Positions 14,217-22,492 are shown, counted from the stretch's first letter. The stretch: 39,821 nt of DNA from an uncultured Gemmiger sp. (GCA_944388165.1 CALXHS010000087.1:1-39821); one strand, 5' to 3'. Notes: generated by a model not told the origin, from the sequence alone. Translations and numbers: made by a program.

Positions 14217-14717
14217 ATGGCGGAAGATGTATCCACCATTCTGGTGGTCAGCGACACCCACGGCCGTCTGACCCGGCTGCGCTGGATTTTGCGCCACGAA
14301 AAAGCCGACGCCCTGTTTTTCCTGGGCGACGGCCTGTATGACCTGGACCAGGCCATTTTGCAGAACCGGATGCAGCCCCCCTACCTTATTTACCGGGTGC
14401 GGGGCAACTGTGATTTCGGCGCCCACGACCCCGCCGAGGGTCTGGCCCCCTTTGCGGGGGTGCTGTTCTTCTACACCCACGGCCATCATTATGGGGTAAA
14501 AGCCGGTTTTGAGCAGCTGATGGAGACCGCCGCCGCCCGGGGCGCGGACGTGGCGCTGTTCGGCCACACCCATTACAAAACGCTGCGGGCGGCCACCCCG
14601 GCCAACCCGGCGATCTTCAACCCCGGCAGCCTGCGGGATACGGGCAGCTACGGGGTCATTACCATCACCGACGGCAAGTGTGCCTTCGGCTGGAAGCAGG
14701 TGCCCCAGGACCTATGA
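14217..14717 (+). CDS. Calcineurin-like metallophosphoesterase, YfcE/MJ0936 type
   Basis: This 166-residue protein has the metal-binding motifs of small metallophosphoesterases in order: VVSDTHGR (DxH), FLGDGLYD (GD), GNCDF (GNxD), YTHGHHYG and FGHTHYK. It is expected to bind two divalent metals and hydrolyse phosphodiesters; the substrate is unknown. The start at 14217 was chosen because AAAGGGGG lies 8 bases upstream; an in-frame ATG at 14181 has no comparable site. Its stop overlaps the ATG of birA by four bases (ATGA). Confidence 0.9.
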   Translation: MAEDVSTILVVSDTHGRLTRLRWILRHEKADALFFLGDGLYDLDQAILQNRMQPPYLIYRVRGNCDFGAHDPAEGLAPFAGVLFFYTHGHHYGVKAGFEQLMETAAARGADVALFGHTHYKTLRAATPANPAIFNPGSLRDTGSYGVITITDGKCAFGWKQVPQDL

Positions 14718-15472
14718 ACGAGACGATGGAACCCAATACCCTGATCTGTCTGGATGAGACGGACAGCACCAACACCTGGGCCAAGGCCCACCTGGACAAA
14801 TTCGGCCCGGTGGGGGCGGTGTACACCACCAGCCAGACAGCGGGCCGGGGACGGCTGGGCCGCCAATGGGTGAACGCCAACGGTCTGGCGTTGTATTACA
14901 CCGCCGTTTTGCAGGTGCCCCTGGCGGACACGGCTGCCCTTTCGCTGTATTCCAGCCTGGCGGCGGCCCGTGCGCTGCGCCGCCGTTACGGGGTGGACTG
15001 CCGCATCAAGTGGCCCAACGACCTGCTGCTCAACGGCAAAAAGATCGTGGGTATTCTGTGCGAAACGGTGGTCCAGGGCCCCAAGGTGACGGCACTTTCG
15101 GGCATCGGGTTCAACCTGGCCCAGCCCCAGAGTTATTTCGACGCCGCAGACCTGCCCCACGGCACCAGCCTGACGCTGCAGGGGGCGGATGTGCATCTGC
15201 CCGAGGACGCCGACGCCCTGGCCCGGGACCTGACGGCCTTCGGGTTTGACAAGGAACTCTATGCCTTTGAGCGGGAAGGCTTTGCCGCCTGCCGGGAGGA
15301 TTACAAAGCCCTGTGCGTCAACCTGGGCCGCCATGTCACCTTTGACGGCGGCACCGGCACGGCGGTGGACATCGACGAACTGGGCCGCCTGGTGGTGGAA
15401 GACGACCACGGCGGGGATGTGCATGTGTTCACCGGCGAGGTGAGCGTGCGGGGGATTTATGGGGCGGTGTGA
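14714..15472 (+). CDS. birA: Biotin--protein ligase, short type without DNA-binding domain
   Basis: This 252-residue enzyme attaches biotin to carboxylase subunits such as the biotin carboxyl carrier protein, using ATP. It shows ETDSTN (about 14-19), the biotinyl-AMP-forming loop GRGRLGRQW, KWPNDLLLNGKKIVGILCE, and a C-terminal SH3-like domain (VDIDELGRLVVEDDHGGDVHV region). It lacks the N-terminal helix-turn-helix of regulatory BirA proteins, so it is unlikely to be a repressor. The start was set by the ATGA overlap with the preceding gene; the ORF can be extended upstream to 14678 but without support. A terminator follows about 50 bases after the stop. Confidence 0.93.
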   Translation: MNETMEPNTLICLDETDSTNTWAKAHLDKFGPVGAVYTTSQTAGRGRLGRQWVNANGLALYYTAVLQVPLADTAALSLYSSLAAARALRRRYGVDCRIKWPNDLLLNGKKIVGILCETVVQGPKVTALSGIGFNLAQPQSYFDAADLPHGTSLTLQGADVHLPEDADALARDLTAFGFDKELYAFEREGFAACREDYKALCVNLGRHVTFDGGTGTAVDIDELGRLVVEDDHGGDVHVFTGEVSVRGIYGAV

Positions 15473-15524
15473 GCACCCCGCTCTCCCCTGCCGGGTGTGC
15501 ATGTTTTTGATGGATTATTGGTAG

Positions 15525-15550
15525 GGACGGGATTCATCCCGTCCTTTTTT
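15525..15550 (+). terminator. Terminator of the long operon ending in birA
   Basis: GGACGGGAT (15525-15533) pairs with ATCCCGTCC (15536-15544) and is followed by TTTTTTG. Confidence 0.9.
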
Positions 15551-15564
15551 GTTTTGTTTCTTGC

Positions 15565-15870
15565 TTCTTGGCAGACAGCAATCTGCCGGAGAATTGTCGC
15601 TTTTTGCCGCCAAAAAGCGACGGAAAAACCGCCACCGTTTCGAGGCGGTGGACGCCGACCAGGTATTTTTTGCCCGGGCGGCTATGCCGCCCGATGGCGC
15701 ACAGCGCCATGCAAAAAAGCAACGCGCAGCGTTGTTTCCGAAATTGGTCGGCCGCGAACAGCGGCCAGTGGTTGCGTGAGAAACCCTGCCCCACCGGTGT
15801 ACGGCCACCTTGCGACGGCCTGTGCACCGGGCTGGGGCCCGGTGAACAAGGAATTGTTTTAAAGCCATTG
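15565..15870. repeat. Dispersed hairpin repeat: module A left arm interrupted by module B
   Basis: It starts with a GGCAGACAG/CTGCC-type palindrome and the GTCGCTTTTTG/CAAAAAGCGAC hairpin, continues with ACCGCCACCG/CGAGGCGGTGG, then switches at about 15668 to module B. Module B is four small hairpins in a row up to about 15780. It then resumes module A-like sequence (CACCTTGCGACGG, GGGCCCGGTGAACAAGG). Short translated readings here are coincidental. Confidence 0.85.
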
Positions 15871-15949
15871 ACCGGCAGCAACTGCTTTCCCCAAAGCCTC
15901 CCCTTCCATCTCTGCCCTTCATGGACATTTTTGCGAAAAATTCTTCTGA

Positions 15950-16226
15950 CATTCTCTTGAACACATTGTACAAAACAACCGGAAACGTCTATTTTTTGCA
16001 AGCACATTTATTCGTATTATCGAATATTTTCTAAAAAACGCATGTTTCCTGCGAAATTAACAGAAAGTTCACAGGAAGATAATAGATTTTTCGCAAGTAT
16101 TGGGTATCTTATAAGCACAGGGAACGGAGCCGCAACCGTCATCCCTGGAACATGATTCCTCCTCACACCAAAACGATACCCCAAAGCCCCCACCTGTTAC
16201 CGCAAGCAGGTGGGGGTAACTTTTTG
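15950..16226 (+). ncRNA. AT-rich island with a possible non-coding RNA and terminator
   Basis: This stretch is clearly more AT-rich than its surroundings and has no convincing reading frame. Its AT-rich part (15955-16115) contains promoter-like segments (for example a possible -10 GATAAT at about 16079). It is followed by CAGGGAACGG...CCGTCATCCCTG, which can fold, and by CCCCCACCTG/CAGGTGGGGG (about 16186-16217) then TAACTTTTT, a good intrinsic terminator. A small structured RNA is a reasonable guess; no known RNA family was recognised. Confidence 0.35.
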
Positions 16227-16267
16227 GGGGGCGAAGCCCCCCTAATGGTTCCCCCTTTTTAGTTTTA

Positions 16268-16722
16268 CTTTTCTTGGGAAACGGCATCTTGCCTTTGGGT
16301 TGTTCCTTTTTGGCGTCAAAAAGGAACCGAAAAACCGCCACCGTTCCGATGCGCTGGACGCCGGCCGGGGCTGCGGCCCCGGACCCCGAGATGCGGCCAC
16401 CTTACGACGGCCTCTTCACCGGCCTGGGGGCCGGTGAACAAGGAAAATGATTTTAATGCCATTTCCCGGTAACGGTTGCTTGACGGGAAAATTACTCAAC
16501 TGCCCCGCAAGGATTTTAAATCCATTCCTTGCTCACCGGCCCCAGCCGGTGAGTAGGCCGTCCCGGAGGGGTGGCCGCATACAGGTCCAGGGCGTAGCCC
16601 TGGTCGGCGGTCGCCGCATCGAAACGGCGGGCCCTTTTCGCTTCCTTTTCGGGCACGAAAAGGAAGGACACCCCGGGGAAATGCCGTTCCCCCGGCAGCC
16701 TGCCGTTCCCCAAAAAAACAAA
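16268..16722. repeat. Dispersed hairpin repeat: full module A inverted pair
   Basis: The left arm (hairpin GTTCCTTTTTG/CAAAAAGGAAC, then CCGCCACCG, CGGGGCTGCGGCCCCG, GCGGCCACCTTACGACGGCC, CACCGGCC/GGCCGGTG, ACAAGGAAAATGATTTTAA) is mirrored by a right arm in opposite orientation (CCTTGCTCACCGG, GGCCGTCCCGGAGGGGTGGC, CAGGGCGTAGCCCTG, CGCCGCATCGAAACGGCGG, then CTTCCTTTTCG/CGAAAAGGAAG). The whole is an imperfect inverted repeat with roughly 150-200 bp arms. It is nearly identical to the copy at 22.5 kb and lies in the same orientation. Confidence 0.9.
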
Positions 16723-16733
16723 AGCGCAAAAAT

Positions 16734-16782
16734 AAAAGACCAGGGCGTTCCCCCAAATGCAAGGGAACGCCCTGGTCTTTTA
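16734..16782 (-). terminator. Terminator of the copA-acyP operon
   Basis: A long perfect stem (AAAAGACCAGGGCGTTCCC with its complement) is T-rich on both sides, so it could act in both directions; it lies just after the acyP stop. Confidence 0.92.
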
Positions 16783-16792
16783 TTTTATAAAA

Positions 16793-17074
16793 TCAGCCTC
16801 TTACACGGAACCCCCGCTCGTTCTCCTCCAGGGGAACGGTGCGGCAGGTCATGCCTTCGATCATGATCCACTTGCTGGTGGTGGTCAGGGTTGGCACCAG
16901 CCTATCCAGCACGACGGGGTCGCCCTGGGCTTCCAGTTCCACGCTGCCATCCCAGTTGTTCACCACCCAGCCGGTCAGTCCCAGCAGGGACGCCGCATAC
17001 TGGGCGCGGTAGCGGAACCCCACCCCCTGCACCCGGCCGGTGAACCGCCAGTGACGTCGTTCCGGGGCGTTCAT
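16793..17074 (-). CDS. acyP: Acylphosphatase
   Basis: This 93-residue enzyme hydrolyses acyl phosphates, i.e. carboxyl-phosphate bonds. The family signature [16 protein letters not shown] (about 13-28) carries the phosphate-binding loop and catalytic arginine, and [17 protein letters not shown] (about 35-51) carries the catalytic asparagine. The length is typical. Its ATG overlaps the stop codon of the copper ATPase gene by four bases (ATGA on the minus strand), so its translation is probably coupled to that gene. P-type ATPases work through an aspartyl-phosphate, which is an acyl phosphate, so the pairing may be functional; that link is inference. Confidence 0.95.
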   Translation of the reverse strand: MNAPERRHWRFTGRVQGVGFRYRAQYAASLLGLTGWVVNNWDGSVELEAQGDPVVLDRLVPTLTTTSKWIMIEGMTCRTVPLEENERGFRVRG

Positions 17075-17283
17075 GCCTCGATCCCCGTCACCGTGTAATC
17101 TTTGGCCTCCACGGCCTCTTTCAGCACATCATCCGCCACATCGGCGGTCAGGGTCACCACGGCGGTGCCCGCCTCGTGGCTGACGGCGGCGCTCTGTACC
17201 CCGTCCAGGGCTTCCAGAGCTTTCTTCACGGTGGCTTCGCAATGGGCACACATCATGCCCTCGATATGCATGGTCTTGGTCAT
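17071..17283 (-). CDS. copZ: Possible separate CopZ copper chaperone made from an internal start in copA
   Basis: Within the copA frame, AGAAAGGAG lies 8 bases before an ATG at 17283-17281. Starting there gives a 70-residue protein with the heavy-metal-associated fold and the metal-binding motif GMMCAHC (about 9-15), which is the size and shape of CopZ. The site sits exactly at the end of the linker. This suggests either a gene fusion of copA and copZ that kept the old start signal, or deliberate production of both a fused and a free chaperone. Actual use of the start is not proven by sequence. Confidence 0.6.
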   Translation of the reverse strand: MTKTMHIEGMMCAHCEATVKKALEALDGVQSAAVSHEAGTAVVTLTADVADDVLKEAVEAKDYTVTGIEA

Positions 17284-19656
17284 GGCAGATTCTCCTTTCT
17301 CAGGTTGGACGTCCGCCGCAGCAGCCGGGCAGGCCACCGGGCAGGCTTGGGGTTCAGTTACTTCCCCCCGGGGCGGCGCGGGCCGCTTGGGCGGGGCGTC
17401 GTGTTCGGCGTTGTGGGGGTCAAAGGTGTTCAGCCGCAGGGCGTTGGTCACCACACACACACTGGACAGGCTCATGGCCGCCGCGGCGATCATGGGATTG
17501 AGCAGGATGCCCAACGGGTACAGCACACCCGCCGCCAGCGGGATGCAGACGGCATTGTAGAAAAACGCCCAGAACAGGTTCTGATGGATGTTGGTGACCA
17601 CCTTGCGGGACAGCCGCACCGCGGCGGGGATATCCGCCGGGTCGCTGCGCACCAGCACCACGTCGGCGGCATCCAGGGCCACATCCGCCCCGGCGCCGAT
17701 GGCAATGCCGGTATCCGCCCGGGTCAGGGCGGGAGCATCGTTGATACCGTCGCCCACCATGGCCACACGGCCCTCGGCCTGCAGGCGGCGGACTTCCGCC
17801 TCCTTGCCTGCGGGCAGCACCCCGGCCACCACGTCGGCGGTGTCCAGGCCCACCTGCTGGGCAATGTAGGCGGCGGTGTTGGCGTTGTCACCGGTGAGCA
17901 GCACCACATGCAGGCCCAGGGCCCGCAGTTCGGCAATGGCCTGTTTGCTGCTGGGCTTCACCGAATCCGCCACCGCGATGACGCCGGCGGCGTGACCGTC
18001 CAGGGAGAAATACAGCGGCGTGGCCCCCTGTCCCGACAGGCGGCGGCCGGATTCCAGCAGGTCGTCGGGCACATCGGCCACGCTGCGGATGAACTCCTCG
18101 TTGCCGCCCGCCATGCCCTTTCCGGCTACCTTGCCCACCAGGCCCTTGCCCGGCACCGCCTGCACATCCTTCACCATGGCGGAAGGCTTGACGTCGTTTT
18201 CCTTGGCGCAGGCCAGCACCGCCTTGGCCAGGGGATGCTCGCTCTGGCTTTCCAGGGCGGCGGCCATGCCCAGCAGGAACTTCTGGGGCACGCGGCGGGT
18301 GCCCACGATCTCCACCACGCTGGGTTCACCGGCGGTGACGGTGCCGGTCTTGTCCAGCACCACCGTGTCGGTGTAGCCGGTGGATTCCAGGCTGGCGGCG
18401 GTCTTGAAGAGGATACCGCTGCGGGCGCCCACACCGGAGCCCACCATGACGGCCACGGGGGTGGCCAGACCCAGGGCGCAGGGGCAGCTGATGACCAGCA
18501 CGCTGATGGCCCGGGCCAGGGCAAAGTCAAAGGCCTGGCCGATGAGAAGCCAGATGACCAAGGTCACCGCCGCAATGCCGATGACCGTGGGCACAAAGAT
18601 CCCGGCCACCTTGTCGGCGGTGCGGGCCAGGGGCGCCTTGGTGGCGGCGGCATCCGCCACCAGACGGATGACCTGGCTCAGGGTGGTATCCTGCCCCACC
18701 CGGGTAGCCCGGCAGGTCAGGGCGCCGTTCTGGTTGATGGTGGCGGCGCTGACGGGACTTCCCTTCTCCTTGTCCACCGGCATGCTCTCGCCGGTGAGGG
18801 CGGCTTCGTTCACGCTGGACTGCCCTTCCACCACCACGCCGTCCACCGGGATGCTTTCCCCGGGACGCACCAGGAAGATGTCCCCCACCCGGACCTGTTC
18901 CACCGGGATGGTCAGTTCGCCTTCGTCCCGCAGGACGCAGGCGGTGGGCGGGGCCAGCTGCATCAGGCTTTTCAGCGCGCTGGTGGTCTTGCCCTTGGAG
19001 TAGGCTTCCAGCATCTTGCCCACCGTAATGAGGGTCAAAATCATGGAAGCGGATTCAAAATACAGGTCATGGCGGAACTGCATGATCTGCTCTTCGTTGC
19101 CGGCGGCGATGCCGCCCCCGATCATGAAGATGGCAAACACACCGTAGACCAGCGCCGCCCCGGCGCCCATGGCCACCAGGGTGTCCATGCCCGGGGAAAG
19201 GCTGCGCACGCCCTTCCATCCGCTGATGAAGAAAGCCCGGTTGATCCAGCACACCGGCAAAGTCAGCACCAGCTGGGCCAGGCCGAACCACAAGGCGTCC
19301 CAGCCGCCGCCATCCATAAAGGGCGGCAGGGGCAGGCCGATCATGTGCCCCATGCTCAGATACATCAGGGGCACCAGGAAACACAGGCTCAGGATCAGGC
19401 GGCGTTTCAGTTTGGGGGTCTCGGTATCTTCCAGGGCGTCGGCGTCGGCTTCCTCGGCCACAGCCGCGCCGTAACCGGCGGCCTCCACCGCCGCGATCAC
19501 ATCTTCGGTCACAGGGTCGGCTTCGTATTCCACCTGCATGCTGTTGGTGAGCAGGCTCACCGATACCCCGGCGACCCCGGGCACGGCGGCCACTGCCTTT
19601 TCCACATGGGCGCTGCAGGCCGCACAGCTCATGCCGGTGACTTCAAACCGCTGCAT
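17071..19656 (-). CDS. copA: Copper-exporting P1B-type ATPase with N- and C-terminal metal-binding domains
   Basis: This 861-residue pump exports Cu+. It has an N-terminal heavy-metal domain with GMSCAAC (8-14), eight predicted membrane helices, TGES (288-291), the CPC ion-binding motif (391-393), the phosphorylated Asp435 in DKTGTVT, a SEHP motif and GDGINDAP. Unusually, after the last helices a proline-rich linker with extra cysteines ([10 protein letters not shown]) leads to a second, C-terminal heavy-metal domain (792-861) with GMMCAHC, which by itself looks like the chaperone CopZ. Inside the linker a strong ribosome binding site and ATG allow separate CopZ synthesis. AAAGGAAG lies 7 bases before the ATG at 19656. 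It follows gluQ by 48 bases and no copper repressor gene is visible. Confidence 0.93.
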   Translation of the reverse strand: MQRFEVTGMSCAACSAHVEKAVAAVPGVAGVSVSLLTNSMQVEYEADPVTEDVIAAVEAAGYGAAVAEEADADALEDTETPKLKRRLILSLCFLVPLMYLSMGHMIGLPLPPFMDGGGWDALWFGLAQLVLTLPVCWINRAFFISGWKGVRSLSPGMDTLVAMGAGAALVYGVFAIFMIGGGIAAGNEEQIMQFRHDLYFESASMILTLITVGKMLEAYSKGKTTSALKSLMQLAPPTACVLRDEGELTIPVEQVRVGDIFLVRPGESIPVDGVVVEGQSSVNEAALTGESMPVDKEKGSPVSAATINQNGALTCRATRVGQDTTLSQVIRLVADAAATKAPLARTADKVAGIFVPTVIGIAAVTLVIWLLIGQAFDFALARAISVLVISCPCALGLATPVAVMVGSGVGARSGILFKTAASLESTGYTDTVVLDKTGTVTAGEPSVVEIVGTRRVPQKFLLGMAAALESQSEHPLAKAVLACAKENDVKPSAMVKDVQAVPGKGLVGKVAGKGMAGGNEEFIRSVADVPDDLLESGRRLSGQGATPLYFSLDGHAAGVIAVADSVKPSSKQAIAELRALGLHVVLLTGDNANTAAYIAQQVGLDTADVVAGVLPAGKEAEVRRLQAEGRVAMVGDGINDAPALTRADTGIAIGAGADVALDAADVVLVRSDPADIPAAVRLSRKVVTNIHQNLFWAFFYNAVCIPLAAGVLYPLGILLNPMIAAAAMSLSSVCVVTNALRLNTFDPHNAEHDAPPKRPAPPRGEVTEPQACPVACPAAAADVQPEKGESAMTKTMHIEGMMCAHCEATVKKALEALDGVQSAAVSHEAGTAVVTLTADVADDVLKEAVEAKDYTVTGIEA

Positions 19657-19704
19657 ACGTACACTTCCTTTCCGTTGCGGTATGGCATTTCATCTGCTGC
19701 AAAA

Positions 19705-20643
19705 TCAAAACAGCCCTTCGGGCAGAACAATGTCCTGCCGGGGCACCTTTTCCCAGGAAAACCCGTCCGCCAGTTCGGCGGGGGTGCGGGGGTCGGGGGC
19801 TTTCTGCAGGCCGCAGGCATAGGCCAGCCGCCCGATGATCTCTTCGGGGGTGTATTTCGCCTGCAGGTTTTCCAGGCTTTCGTCCCCGTCCCGCTTGGAC
19901 AGCCGCCGCCCGTCCGGGGCCAGCAGCAAGGGCATATGGATAAACTCCGGGGCGTTCAGGTCCAATGTACGGTAGAGCCACAGCTGCCGGGGGGTGCTGG
20001 AGAGCAGGTCCGCTCCCCTCACCACCTCTGTGACGCCCATGAGGGCATCATCCACCACCACCGCCAGCTGATAGGCAAACACCCCGTCCGCCCGGCGCAG
20101 GTAGAAGTCCCCGCAATCCCGGGCCAGGTTTTCCTCGTAACAGCCAAGGTGGCCGTCGGTGAAGCCGACGGTCTCGTCGGGCACTCTCACCCGCCAGGCG
20201 GGGGGACGGCGGAGGGCTTTTTCCGCCGCCTGTTCGGGGGTCAGGTTCCGGCAGGTACCGGCATAGACCACCTGGCCGTCGCTGCGGTGGGGGGCGTCGG
20301 CGGCGTGGAGCTGGCTGCGGCTGCAAAAGCAGGGGTAGACCAGCCCTTTTTTCCACAAAACATCATAAAATTGTTGATAAACGGCGCTGCGGTCGCTCTG
20401 GTAATAGGGGCCGTCGGGACCGCCTTTATCCCCGCCCTCGTCGGCGGAAAGCCCCAGCCACGCCAGGTCCTGCTGGAGCAGTTCGGCGAATTTCCGGGGG
20501 CAGCGGGCGGTGTCCAGGTCCTCCACCCGCAGCACCACCTTGCCGCCCTTGCTCTTGGCGGAAAGCCATGCCAGCAGGCAGCAGCACAGGTTGCCCAGGT
20601 GCATCCGGCCGCTGGGGCTGGGTGCGTAGCGGCCTACGGTCAT
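19705..20643 (-). CDS. gluQ: Glutamyl-Q tRNA(Asp) synthetase
   Basis: This 312-residue protein is a shortened glutamyl-tRNA synthetase without the anticodon-binding domain. It attaches glutamate to the queuosine base in the anticodon of tRNA-Asp. It begins GRYAPSPSGRMHLGN (HIGH-like motif HLGN), has LRVEDLDTARC, zinc-type ligands CFC (around 107-109) and YAGTC, and RRLSKRDGD (KMSKS-like). Length and layout match GluQ (YadB). Its ATG overlaps the stop codon of the aminopeptidase gene by four bases. A weak GCCC/GGGC hairpin with T-rich tail overlaps its end but is probably not a strong terminator. Confidence 0.93.
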   Translation of the reverse strand: MTVGRYAPSPSGRMHLGNLCCCLLAWLSAKSKGGKVVLRVEDLDTARCPRKFAELLQQDLAWLGLSADEGGDKGGPDGPYYQSDRSAVYQQFYDVLWKKGLVYPCFCSRSQLHAADAPHRSDGQVVYAGTCRNLTPEQAAEKALRRPPAWRVRVPDETVGFTDGHLGCYEENLARDCGDFYLRRADGVFAYQLAVVVDDALMGVTEVVRGADLLSSTPRQLWLYRTLDLNAPEFIHMPLLLAPDGRRLSKRDGDESLENLQAKYTPEEIIGRLAYACGLQKAPDPRTPAELADGFSWEKVPRQDIVLPEGLF

Positions 20644-21950
20644 TGGGCGGCCTCCAGGGTATACTGGCCGTCGCCCAGGCAGCGCAGATGGGTGCGGTAG
20701 AAGGCTTCCACCGCCAGCACCATGGCGTCGGCGTCGGACACGGCGGCGGTCTCCACGGCGCTGTGCATGCCCAGCTGGGCCAGACCGATGTCCGCCATGG
20801 GCACGGGCAGGGTGTGGCTCTGCAGGTTGCCCAGGGTGGAACCGCCGGGCAGGTCCGCCCGGTTGGCGAACTGCTGCACCTTTACGTCGGCCAGGCGGCA
20901 GAGTTCTTTCACCACCGCGCCGGACAGGGCGTTGGTGGTGTATTTCTGGCTGGCGTTGACCTTCAGCACCAGGCCGCCGCCCAGGCGTACCGGGTTGGCG
21001 GGGTCGGCCTTGTCGGCAAAATTGGGATGCGTGGCGTGGGCGTTGTCGGCGCTGAGGGCAAAGCTGTTGGCCAGTGCCCGCTGCATGCCCTGAGCGCTGT
21101 GGGGCACCGCGTCGTATACCCGGTCCAGCACGTCCCGCAGGAAGATGCTGGCCGCGCCCTGGCGGGTGCCGCTGCCCACTTCTTCGTTGTCGAACATGGC
21201 CCAGACGGGGGCGCAGGCGCTGTCAGCGGCAGCGGCGGCATTGATAAAGCCGAAGAGGGTGGTGGCGGCACATTCCAGGTCGTCGATGCGGGGGGCCATG
21301 AAGTACTCCCCTTCCGGCCCGATGATGGTGGGCGCCTGCCGGGTGTACAGGGTCAGGTCAAAGTCTACCATGTCTTCCTCGGCCACGCCCAGGGCTTCGG
21401 CCAGCAGGGCGGGCAGAGGGCGGCAGCCTTCGGGGCCGTACAGCGGCTGCATGTCCACCTGGGGGTTGTATTTATGGCCGTCGTTGACGGTGCGGTCCAT
21501 GTGGATGGCCAGAGAGGGGATGACCACCAGGTCCCGGTCCAGGTCCACCAGACGGGATTCCAGGCCGTCTTCGGTGCGCACCAGCACCCGGCCCGCCACG
21601 GAGAGGGGCCGGTCCAGCCAGGTGGCCATGTTCATGCCGCCGTAGCCTTCCACATTCAGGCGGGTGCAGCCCGCCGAGGTGACCGAGGTATTCTTGATGC
21701 GCCAGGTGGGGGAATCGCTGTGGCTGGCGGTGATGCGCCAGCCGCCGATGGCGTGGTCCGGCACCCGCCAGGCGATGATGGAGGAGTTGTTGCGGGTGGT
21801 ATAGTAGCCGCGGCCGGGTTCCAGGTTCCAGTAATCCGCCTCTTCCAGGCGGGTGAAGCCGGCGGCGTCCAGCAGGCCGGCTGCATGGGCCACGGCGTGG
21901 AAGGGGGTGACCCCCGCGCGGAGAAAATCAAAAAGCTGCTGCATCTGCAT
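20640..21950 (-). CDS. M18-family aminopeptidase
   Basis: This 436-residue metallopeptidase removes N-terminal amino acids from peptides, most likely acidic or hydrophobic ones, in the cytoplasm. The M18 metal site is recognisable: HSDSP (ASHSDSPTWR), the bridging Asp in RIDDLEC, the glutamates of FDNEEVGS, the aspartate in SADNAHATHP, and the final histidine in LGNLQSHT. AGAAGGAA is about 10 bases before the ATG at 21950; a second ATG two codons on is possible. It is the first gene of the run apeB-like, gluQ, copA, acyP and has its own promoter divergent from the HxlR gene. Confidence 0.92.
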   Translation of the reverse strand: MQMQQLFDFLRAGVTPFHAVAHAAGLLDAAGFTRLEEADYWNLEPGRGYYTTRNNSSIIAWRVPDHAIGGWRITASHSDSPTWRIKNTSVTSAGCTRLNVEGYGGMNMATWLDRPLSVAGRVLVRTEDGLESRLVDLDRDLVVIPSLAIHMDRTVNDGHKYNPQVDMQPLYGPEGCRPLPALLAEALGVAEEDMVDFDLTLYTRQAPTIIGPEGEYFMAPRIDDLECAATTLFGFINAAAAADSACAPVWAMFDNEEVGSGTRQGAASIFLRDVLDRVYDAVPHSAQGMQRALANSFALSADNAHATHPNFADKADPANPVRLGGGLVLKVNASQKYTTNALSGAVVKELCRLADVKVQQFANRADLPGGSTLGNLQSHTLPVPMADIGLAQLGMHSAVETAAVSDADAMVLAVEAFYRTHLRCLGDGQYTLEAAQ

Positions 21951-22012
21951 GGTTTTGTGTTCCTTCTTTTTATATAAGTTTTGCCCGGCCCGAAGGGCGG
22001 GGTCTTGGTATT

Positions 22013-22041
22013 ATTGTACCGCAGGGCAGGACTTGCGGCAA
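22013..22041 (-). promoter_or_regulatory. Promoter of the aminopeptidase operon
   Basis: On the minus strand TTGCCG (22041-22036) and TACAAT (22018-22013) are 17 bases apart, about 65 bases before the ATG. Confidence 0.7.
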
Positions 22042-22073
22042 CAGAATTTTGGTGGTATCTTAATTCTAACCTG

Positions 22074-22106
22074 ATTTGCCCAAAAGGCAAGTACGCACTT
22101 AAAAGA
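22074..22106 (+). promoter_or_regulatory. Possible operator/promoter region of the HxlR gene
   Basis: TTGCC-CAAAA-GGCAA, directly followed by AAGT-ACGC-ACTT, gives two small inverted repeats about 30-60 bases before the HxlR start. HxlR proteins often repress their own and a divergent promoter, so this is a reasonable operator candidate. Support is limited to the symmetry. Confidence 0.35.
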
Positions 22107-22135
22107 TACCGCTATCCAAAAGGAGAGTAAGGCTT

Positions 22136-22492
22136 ATGAAACCGGGACCGGGATGCAGCTGCCGTTATGCGGACGTGGGCTGCGACAAGATGGAACAGGT
22201 GATGGAACAGATCAGCGGAAAGTGGAAGATGCGCATCCTGTTCATGGTGGGCGCCCACGGCACTTTGCGGTACGGCGAACTGCGCAACCTTTTGGGCGGG
22301 GTGACACACAAGATGCTGAGCAACCAGCTGAAAGAACTGGCGGCGGACGGACTGATTTCCCGCCACGATTACGGGGAAGTTCCGCCCCGGGTAGAGTACA
22401 GCCTGACCGAACACGGCGAGGCGCTGATGCCGATTTTTGATGATATACAGGCGTATATTAAAAAGTTTGGGGATTGTGTGTGCGGAGGGTAA
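22136..22492 (+). CDS. HxlR-family winged-helix regulator
   Basis: This 118-residue protein carries the HxlR winged-helix domain: ISGKWKMRILFMVGAHGTLRYGELRNLLGGVTHKMLSNQ in pieces (about 26-64), then LKELAADGLISR and VEYSLTEHGEAL. It has three N-terminal cysteines (CSCRYADVGCDK) and a CVCGG tail; HxlR members often sense electrophiles or redox change through N-terminal cysteines, so such a role is plausible. AAAAGGAGAG lies about 8 bases before the ATG. It is divergent from the aminopeptidase gene and upstream of the MATE gene, which has its own promoter beyond a repeat. Confidence 0.9.
   Translation: MKPGPGCSCRYADVGCDKMEQVMEQISGKWKMRILFMVGAHGTLRYGELRNLLGGVTHKMLSNQLKELAADGLISRHDYGEVPPRVEYSLTEHGEALMPIFDDIQAYIKKFGDCVCGG

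Noticed and set aside
11927-14356. An 809-codon open frame on the minus strand.
   Set aside because: It is antisense to holB, ricT and rsmI, all of which are well supported on the plus strand.
15668-15780. Module B considered as a CRISPR array because of its regularly spaced short palindromes.
   Set aside because: The palindromes differ from each other within one copy and there is no repeated unit with unique spacers; no cas genes are nearby.
15497-16866. Several 70-150-codon frames in the repeat regions near 15.6, 16.5, 22.7, 32.3 and 36.6 kb.
   Set aside because: They occur in both strands of hairpin repeats, have no ribosome binding sites and share only the repeat sequence; such readings are likely to be misannotated as small proteins.
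17176-20700. A 1174-codon open frame on the plus strand.
   Set aside because: It runs antisense through copA and gluQ, ignores their boundaries and has the same low-complexity composition as other antisense readings.
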